Assembly: GCF_001423295.1 (NCBI RefSeq)
Contig: NZ_LMNG01000034.1
Location: 243,291-307,290, forward strand
Reading direction: 5' to 3'
DNA: 64,000 nucleotides
DNA from: Methylobacterium sp. Leaf112
GTDB lineage: Bacteria; Pseudomonadota; Alphaproteobacteria; Rhizobiales; Beijerinckiaceae
Below are positions 59,823 through 64,000 of this stretch, piece by piece (position 1 is the stretch's first letter; each line of letters starts with the position of its first letter). Made by a program: the position numbers and the translations under genes. A model generated the notes under the pieces. It was not told the origin of the DNA, did not search any database, and was given only the letters and a program-made list of their open reading frames with translations.

Positions 59823-60824
59823 TCAGTTCGCCCGGCGCGACAGGGACACGGCGTAGGCGGGCGAGCGGACCGCGAACATCGGATCGGTGGCCGGTCCGGC
59901 GACGCCCTCGGGCAGGTCGACCACGGGATCGAAGGTGGCCGCGTCGCAGGTGGCGTCGGGCTCGATCGCCGCGATGGCGACGGTGCCGAGCTTGATTGCC
60001 TTGCGGTTCTCCTCCGGCCACGCGACGGTGGGGTCGTTCACCGGATCGTTCGGCTCGCCGAGCAGTGCCACGAGGTCGAAGCTGGCCGGACCCTTCGCCA
60101 GGCGCTCCTTCAACTCGTCGGTGTAGAAGCTGTCGGGCTTGGCCTTTAGCTCGTCGTCCGTGAGGCCGAGCTGGCCGGCGCTCGCGACCCATTTCAGCTT
60201 CGCCACCGTGGCCGCGCCCTTGGCGTTCGTCAGGGTGTAGGCATGCACGCCCCAGTAATCGACGCCGGCGAAGCTCGCCGGCACCGGACGCGCGTTGAGC
60301 CACGCGCCCTGGCGCGTCGTCTCGGGGTTGGCGGCGGCGAACGCCTTGATCTTCTCGGCATCCGGCTTCCCGTCCGGGCCCGGAGCCCGCACGGTGGCGA
60401 AATCGAGGAGCTGCTGCGGGGTCTTCGTCGAGAACACCGGCGCGGAGATCACGACGAAGACCATGTCGCCCGACGGGTCGTTCATCCGCATGGCGAAGCC
60501 GCGGGTGACGGGCTTGGCCTTGTCTGAGATCTTCGCGTTGCTGCCGCCCATGGAGAAGCGGGCCGTGACCGGCACGGTCTTGGTGAAGTGCGGGGCCTTC
60601 GACAGGCCGGGCGCCTCGGCGGACGGCGTGAAGCTGCCCTTCACGCAGACGCCCTTGGCGCCGCTCGCGCGCACCTTCGGCTGGTTGCCGCCCGCCGTGA
60701 CCAGGGCGTTCACGATCGCGCCCGGATCGGCGTCCTGGGCCTGCGCCGCCCCGGTGACGCCGCCGCCGGTGAGCAGGCCACCGGCCAGTACGACGACACC
60801 GAGATGGGAATACGATCGTGACAT
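59823..60824 (-). CDS. Secreted catalase-fold protein lacking the distal histidine
   Basis: The protein has 333 residues with a Sec-type signal peptide (VVVLAGGLLTGGGVTGAAQAQ). It aligns along its length with SrpA-like peroxidases: KVRASGAKGVCVKGSF at the distal side, GFAMRMNDPSGDMVFVVISAPVF, and AVRSPAYAVSLSRR at the proximal end with heme-ligand Y324 and R320. But the distal His is Gly (G55, codon bases 60660-60662), and the distal Asn position appears to be His (H194 in WGVHAY). A normal catalase/peroxidase reaction is therefore doubtful. It is divergent from hemP-hmuTUV, suggesting a role with heme. GGAAAGG lies 6 nt before the ATG. Confidence 0.85.
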   Translation of the reverse strand: MSRSYSHLGVVVLAGGLLTGGGVTGAAQAQDADPGAIVNALVTAGGNQPKVRASGAKGVCVKGSFTPSAEAPGLSKAPHFTKTVPVTARFSMGGSNAKISDKAKPVTRGFAMRMNDPSGDMVFVVISAPVFSTKTPQQLLDFATVRAPGPDGKPDAEKIKAFAAANPETTRQGAWLNARPVPASFAGVDYWGVHAYTLTNAKGAATVAKLKWVASAGQLGLTDDELKAKPDSFYTDELKERLAKGPASFDLVALLGEPNDPVNDPTVAWPEENRKAIKLGTVAIAAIEPDATCDAATFDPVVDLPEGVAGPATDPMFAVRSPAYAVSLSRRAN

Positions 60825-61168
60825 GAAATGCCTTTCCGCGACGGGATTCTGGACGCGGCCCTTCCGTTCGGGCTCGGCGCACGCGTCACCATGGAGTGAT
60901 TCTAGATTGTGCGCAATTTTTCTCTGCGCGTCCGGACCGTGATTTCGTCGGACCGGGCAGGGGCGCGCCGGATCCCCTCGCTCGGGCCGCGGCGTTCGAG
61001 GCGTCCCGGTGGGACCGCAGGCCATTCCCAACGCCGATCTGCCGCCATACTGTTCGAAAAAGTCTTCGTTGCTTGTCGTCATGGGCGCGGAAAGGTTTTA
61101 CGGTGGTGTGACGATGGAAGCTCTTTAGATCGATTGAAAAATAGGTTCGAACTTGGAATGATGACAGT
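60825..61168. promoter_or_regulatory. Divergent promoter region of catalase-fold gene and hemP, with an Irr-like box
   Basis: About 344 bp without a gene. Near hemP, TTTAGAT-CGA-TTGAAAA at 61124-61140 matches the Irr (ICE) box TTTAGAA-N3-TTCTAAA at about 11 of 14 fixed positions. It overlaps TTGAAA at 61134-61139, a -35-like sequence, with AATGAT 17 nt downstream (61157-61162). The start codon at 61169 is close enough that the hemP message could be nearly leaderless. No box was seen for the other strand. Confidence 0.5.
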
Positions 61169-61372
61169 ATGTCCGACGTGAGCGACGCCGGCCGTGGCGA
61201 CCCCGGCGCTTCGGGCCGGACGGGGGGGCAGCCCGGACAGCCGTCCCTGCCGGAGGGCGGCATCCCGTCGGCGGCCCTCCTGCAGGGCCGGCGCGAGATC
61301 GTCATTCTCCACGCCGGCTCCCTCTACCGCCTGCGGGTGACCGCCAACGACAAGCTGATCCTCACCAAATGA
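61169..61372 (+). CDS. hemP: Hemin uptake protein HemP
   Basis: The protein has 67 residues. The C-terminal block GGIPSAALLQGRREIVILHAGSLYRLRVTANDKLILTK matches HemP; it is split here for length, with RGREIVI-like and YRLRVTANDKLILTK as the signature. The N-terminal about 30 residues are variable. HemP is a small regulator/accessory protein that promotes expression of heme uptake in several proteobacteria. Its stop overlaps hmuT by ATGA, so it leads the heme import operon. Confidence 0.85.
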   Translation: MSDVSDAGRGDPGASGRTGGQPGQPSLPEGGIPSAALLQGRREIVILHAGSLYRLRVTANDKLILTK

Positions 61373-62256
61373 CCGGGCCGCACCTCATCCCCCCGTCCCG
61401 CCGCGCGGTGCTCGCGGGCGCCTTAGGCTGCGCCCTGGCGGGCCGGCCCGCCATGGCTGCGACGCCGGCCACCCGCATCGCTTCCCTGGGCGGCGCCGTG
61501 ACGGAGATCCTGTGGCGCCTCGGCGCCGGGCCGCGCATCGCCATCGTCGACACCACCAGCGTCTACCCGGCCGAGGTCCTGCGCGAACGGCCGAATGCCG
61601 GCTATCTCCGCGCCCTCTCGGCGGAAGGCCTGCTCTCCGTCGGCCCCGATCTCGTGCTCGCCACCGAGGGTGCCGGGCCGCCGGCGGTGCTGGCCCTGCT
61701 GCGGGAGGCCGGCGTGCCCGTGGAGACGATCCGCGAGCCGTCGACCGCCGAGGGCGTCCTCGACAAGATCGCCACGGTCGCCCGCCTCGCCGGGCTCGAG
61801 TCGCCGGCCGAGACGTTGAGCCGGGCGGTCGCCGCCCGCTTCGCGACCCTCGCCGGGCAGCGCGCCCGGGTGACCCGGCCGGCCCGGGCCCTCGTGGTGC
61901 TGTCGCAGACCGGCGGGCGCGTCATGGTCGGCGGGCGCGGCAGCACGGCGGACGGCATCCTGGCCCTCGCCGGCCTCGTCAATGCCGCCGAGGGCATCGA
62001 GGGCTTCAAGCCCATCACCGACGAGGCCATCGTCGGGGCCGCCCCGGACGCCGTGATCATGATGGTGACCGAAGGGCGCACGCCGACGCCCGAGGGCGTG
62101 TTCGCGAGCGGCACGGCGCTGGCCCAGACGCCGGCCGCCGCCCGCCGCGCCCTCGTGACCATGGACGGCCTCGCGCTGCTCGGCTTCGGCCCGAGGACTC
62201 CGGAGGCGGCCGCAGATCTCATGCGGGCGATCTATCCCGACCTGCCGCGTGACTGA
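61369..62256 (+). CDS. hmuT: Hemin ABC transporter substrate-binding protein
   Basis: The protein has 295 residues. A Tat-like/Sec signal (SRRAVLAGALGCALAGRPAMA) is followed by a class III periplasmic binding protein fold with RIASLGGAVTEILWRLG, VDTTSVYPAEVL, LSAEGLLSVGPDLVLAT, and LVVLSQTGGRVMVGGRGSTADGIL. It delivers heme to HmuU in the periplasm. Length and domain order are normal. It overlaps both neighbours: hemP by ATGA, and hmuU by 8 nt. Confidence 0.93.
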   Translation: MTGPHLIPPSRRAVLAGALGCALAGRPAMAATPATRIASLGGAVTEILWRLGAGPRIAIVDTTSVYPAEVLRERPNAGYLRALSAEGLLSVGPDLVLATEGAGPPAVLALLREAGVPVETIREPSTAEGVLDKIATVARLAGLESPAETLSRAVAARFATLAGQRARVTRPARALVVLSQTGGRVMVGGRGSTADGILALAGLVNAAEGIEGFKPITDEAIVGAAPDAVIMMVTEGRTPTPEGVFASGTALAQTPAAARRALVTMDGLALLGFGPRTPEAAADLMRAIYPDLPRD

Positions 62257-63298
62257 GTCCGCCGTGCCGAACCGGCCCGGCGCCCTCGTGTTCGCCGGTC
62301 TCGGCGTTCTCGTGCTCGTGGCGATCCTGCTCTCGCTGGGGCTCGGGGCGGTGCGGATCGCGCCGGCCCGGGTTCTCGAGATCCTGACGCCCGGCGCGGC
62401 GGAGGCGGGGCGGGATGGCCTGGTGGTGCTCAACATCCGCCTGCCCCGCACCCTGCTGGGCCTGATGGTCGGCGCCGGCCTCGCCGTCTCGGGCGCCCTG
62501 ATGCAGGGCCTGTTCCGCAATCCCCTGGCCGATCCGGCCCTCGTCGGCGTCTCGGCGGGCTCGGGCCTCGCCGCCGCCGCCGTCATCGTCCTCGGCGACC
62601 GCCTCCTCGCCGGACTGGGGCTGCCGGGGCCGCTGCCCTACGCGGCCCTGCCCGTCGCGGCCTTCCTCGGGGGGCTCGGCGCCACCCTCGGGCTCTACCG
62701 GATCGCCACGCGGGCGGGCCGCACCTCGGTGGCCACCCTGCTCCTCGCCGGCATCGCGCTGGGCGCCCTCAGCGGGGCGCTGACGGGCCTCCTCGTCTAC
62801 GCCAGCGACGACCGGCAATTGCGCGACCTCACCTTCTGGTCCCTGGGCAGCCTCGGCGGGGCGACCTGGACCAAGGTCTGGGCCACGGCGCCCGCCGTGC
62901 TGCCGGTCCTCGTCCTCGTGCCGTTCCTGGGGCGCGGCCTCAACGCCTTGGTGCTGGGCGAGGCGGAGGCGTTCCACCTCGGCGTGCCGGTGGAGCGCCT
63001 GAAGCGCCTCGCCATCCTCCTCGTCGCAGTGGCGGTGGGGGCCGGGGTCGCGGCGAGCGGGGTGATCGGCTTCGTCGGCCTCGTGGTGCCGCACGCCCTG
63101 CGCCTCGTCATCGGCCCGGACCACCGGCGCCTGCTGCCGGCCAGCGCACTCCTGGGGGGCGCCTTCCTCGTCCTGGCGGATGTGGCCGCCCGCCTCGTCG
63201 TCGCCCCGGCCGAACTGCCCATCGGCATCGTCACCGCCTTCGTCGGCGCGCCGGTCTTCCTGTGGCTGCTGCTGGGGCGGCGACATGGCGTTGCCTGA
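62249..63298 (+). CDS. hmuU: Hemin ABC transporter permease
   Basis: The protein has 349 residues and about ten membrane helices. It contains the FecCD/BtuC-type signatures IRLPRTLLGLMVGAGLAVSGALMQGLFRNPLADPALVGVSAGSGL (in pieces) and VVPHALRLVIGPDHRRLLPASALLGG. The cytoplasmic coupling loop carries GVPVERLKRLA. The GTG start at 62249 lies inside hmuT, and its end overlaps hmuV by 14 nt, showing tight translational coupling. Confidence 0.94.
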   Translation: MTESAVPNRPGALVFAGLGVLVLVAILLSLGLGAVRIAPARVLEILTPGAAEAGRDGLVVLNIRLPRTLLGLMVGAGLAVSGALMQGLFRNPLADPALVGVSAGSGLAAAAVIVLGDRLLAGLGLPGPLPYAALPVAAFLGGLGATLGLYRIATRAGRTSVATLLLAGIALGALSGALTGLLVYASDDRQLRDLTFWSLGSLGGATWTKVWATAPAVLPVLVLVPFLGRGLNALVLGEAEAFHLGVPVERLKRLAILLVAVAVGAGVAASGVIGFVGLVVPHALRLVIGPDHRRLLPASALLGGAFLVLADVAARLVVAPAELPIGIVTAFVGAPVFLWLLLGRRHGVA

Positions 63299-64000
63299 CG
63301 TCGCCTCCAGGGATGAGCCTGCGCTTCTGGCCGCCCGCGACCTCGCCTACGTCACGGGCGGTCGCCGCCTCATCGACGGTGTCTCCCTCGACGCCACGCC
63401 CGGGACCCTCCAGGTGATCGTCGGCCCGAACGGGGCCGGCAAGTCCACCTTCCTGAAGCTCCTGAGCGGGGAGCTCAAACCCACCCACGGCACCGTCGCG
63501 TATGCGGGCGAGGCCGTGGCGGCGATTCCGCCCTGGCGGCTCGCTGGCTTACGCGCCGTGCTGCCGCAGGCCGCGCACCTCGCCTTTCCCTTCACCGCCG
63601 CGGAGGTGGCCCGGATCGGCCTCGACGGGATCGGCCGGGGTCTCGGGCCGCGCGACCGCGCCGCGATCCTGGCCGAGGCCCTGGCGCGCGCCGACGCCAC
63701 GCATCTCGGGCCCCGCGCCTACCCGACCCTCTCGGGTGGCGAGCAGGCCAGGGTGCAGTTCGCCCGGGTGCTGTGCCAGCTCGCCGCCGGGCGCACCCTC
63801 GCGCCCGCGCAGGTGCTGCTCCTCGACGAACCGACGGCCAGCCTGGATCTGCGCCACCAGGGCGCGCTCCTCGACGCCGCCCGCGACCTCGCCCGGCGGG
63901 GCACCGCCGTGATCGCGATCCTGCACGACCTGAACCTCGCCGCCGCCTATGCCGACGCGATGCTGGTGCTGGAGGACGGCCGCCGCGTCGCCCACGGGCC
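63285..64000 (+). CDS. hmuV: Hemin ABC transporter ATP-binding protein, 3'-truncated
   Basis: Visible to base 64000, about 238 codons of an expected about 260, so only the C-terminal end is missing. Walker A GPNGAGKST, signature LSGGEQARVQFARVL, Walker B VLLLDEPTASLDLRHQ and switch His in AILHDLNLAAAY are all intact. It powers the HmuTU importer. Start ATG 63285 overlaps hmuU. Whether a TonB receptor or heme-degrading enzyme follows lies outside the window. Confidence 0.93.
   Translation, partial: MALPDVASRDEPALLAARDLAYVTGGRRLIDGVSLDATPGTLQVIVGPNGAGKSTFLKLLSGELKPTHGTVAYAGEAVAAIPPWRLAGLRAVLPQAAHLAFPFTAAEVARIGLDGIGRGLGPRDRAAILAEALARADATHLGPRAYPTLSGGEQARVQFARVLCQLAAGRTLAPAQVLLLDEPTASLDLRHQGALLDAARDLARRGTAVIAILHDLNLAAAYADAMLVLEDGRRVAHG

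Overview
This is a GC-rich window (visibly about 70% G+C) with dense alphaproteobacterial gene content. No rRNA or tRNA gene, CRISPR array, transposase or phage gene was seen, so it reads as ordinary chromosome. The protein set points to Rhizobiales, most likely Methylobacteriaceae: two DUF6894 proteins starting MPRYFF, a small membrane protein coupled to xerD, an aroK-aroB pair, HemP-HmuTUV, and a possible Irr box. This assignment is an inference from family flavour only. Starts are often GTG or TTG, and neighbouring genes are often joined by GTGA or ATGA overlaps.

Left part (1-16.5 kb): the 3' part of an alpha-2-macroglobulin gene is followed by pbpC (periplasmic anti-protease and peptidoglycan repair partners). 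Then come a membrane diguanylate cyclase, a large PAS/GAF hybrid histidine kinase placed directly behind aroK-aroB, a small membrane protein coupled to xerD, an AI-2E family permease, moaE, a double left-handed beta-helix (gamma-carbonic-anhydrase-like) protein, and a MarR regulator carrying a short coding repeat.

Middle (16.8-33 kb): a five-gene CDP-sugar cassette (rfbF, rfbG, C-methyltransferase, rfbC-like epimerase, SDR reductase) probably makes a 3-C-methyl-6-deoxyhexose for surface glycans. It is followed by a lone receiver protein, bioA, a CYP152-type P450 peroxygenase, and a regulatory island: a Crp/Fnr gene with a DUF6894 gene, divergent from an unusual receiver-Crp fusion. After this come a cysteine-rich flavoprotein, a DUF535 protein, bioF (about 7 kb from bioA) and small genes.

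Right of centre (33-48 kb): an ECF sigma / anti-sigma / catalase-like peroxidase / cytochrome b561 operon (peroxide stress), an FAD monooxygenase, transporters, and a molybdenum hydroxylase operon. In that operon the FAD subunit is followed by a fused [2Fe-2S]-Moco subunit and a membrane protein with two ABM domains. An outer-membrane barrel candidate, an AraC regulator and an SMR efflux protein follow.

Right end (48-64 kb): a serine hydrolase; a TetR gene divergent from a three-domain Aas-type phospholipid acyltransferase, with a clean operator-like dyad and a 46-bp perfect palindrome between them; an MFS transporter; a DUF4239 protein; an HdeD-like/papain-fold fusion; a CaiB-type CoA transferase; and a secreted catalase-fold protein lacking the distal histidine, divergent from hemP-hmuT-hmuU-hmuV (cut by the window end).

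A recurring feature is the set of short head-to-tail repeats (14-26 nt units, 2-5 copies) scattered mostly at gene ends and between genes. The best leads are the complementary zinc-ligand pattern in the double beta-helix protein, the catalase-fold protein beside the heme importer, the receiver-Crp fusion and the 46-bp palindrome.
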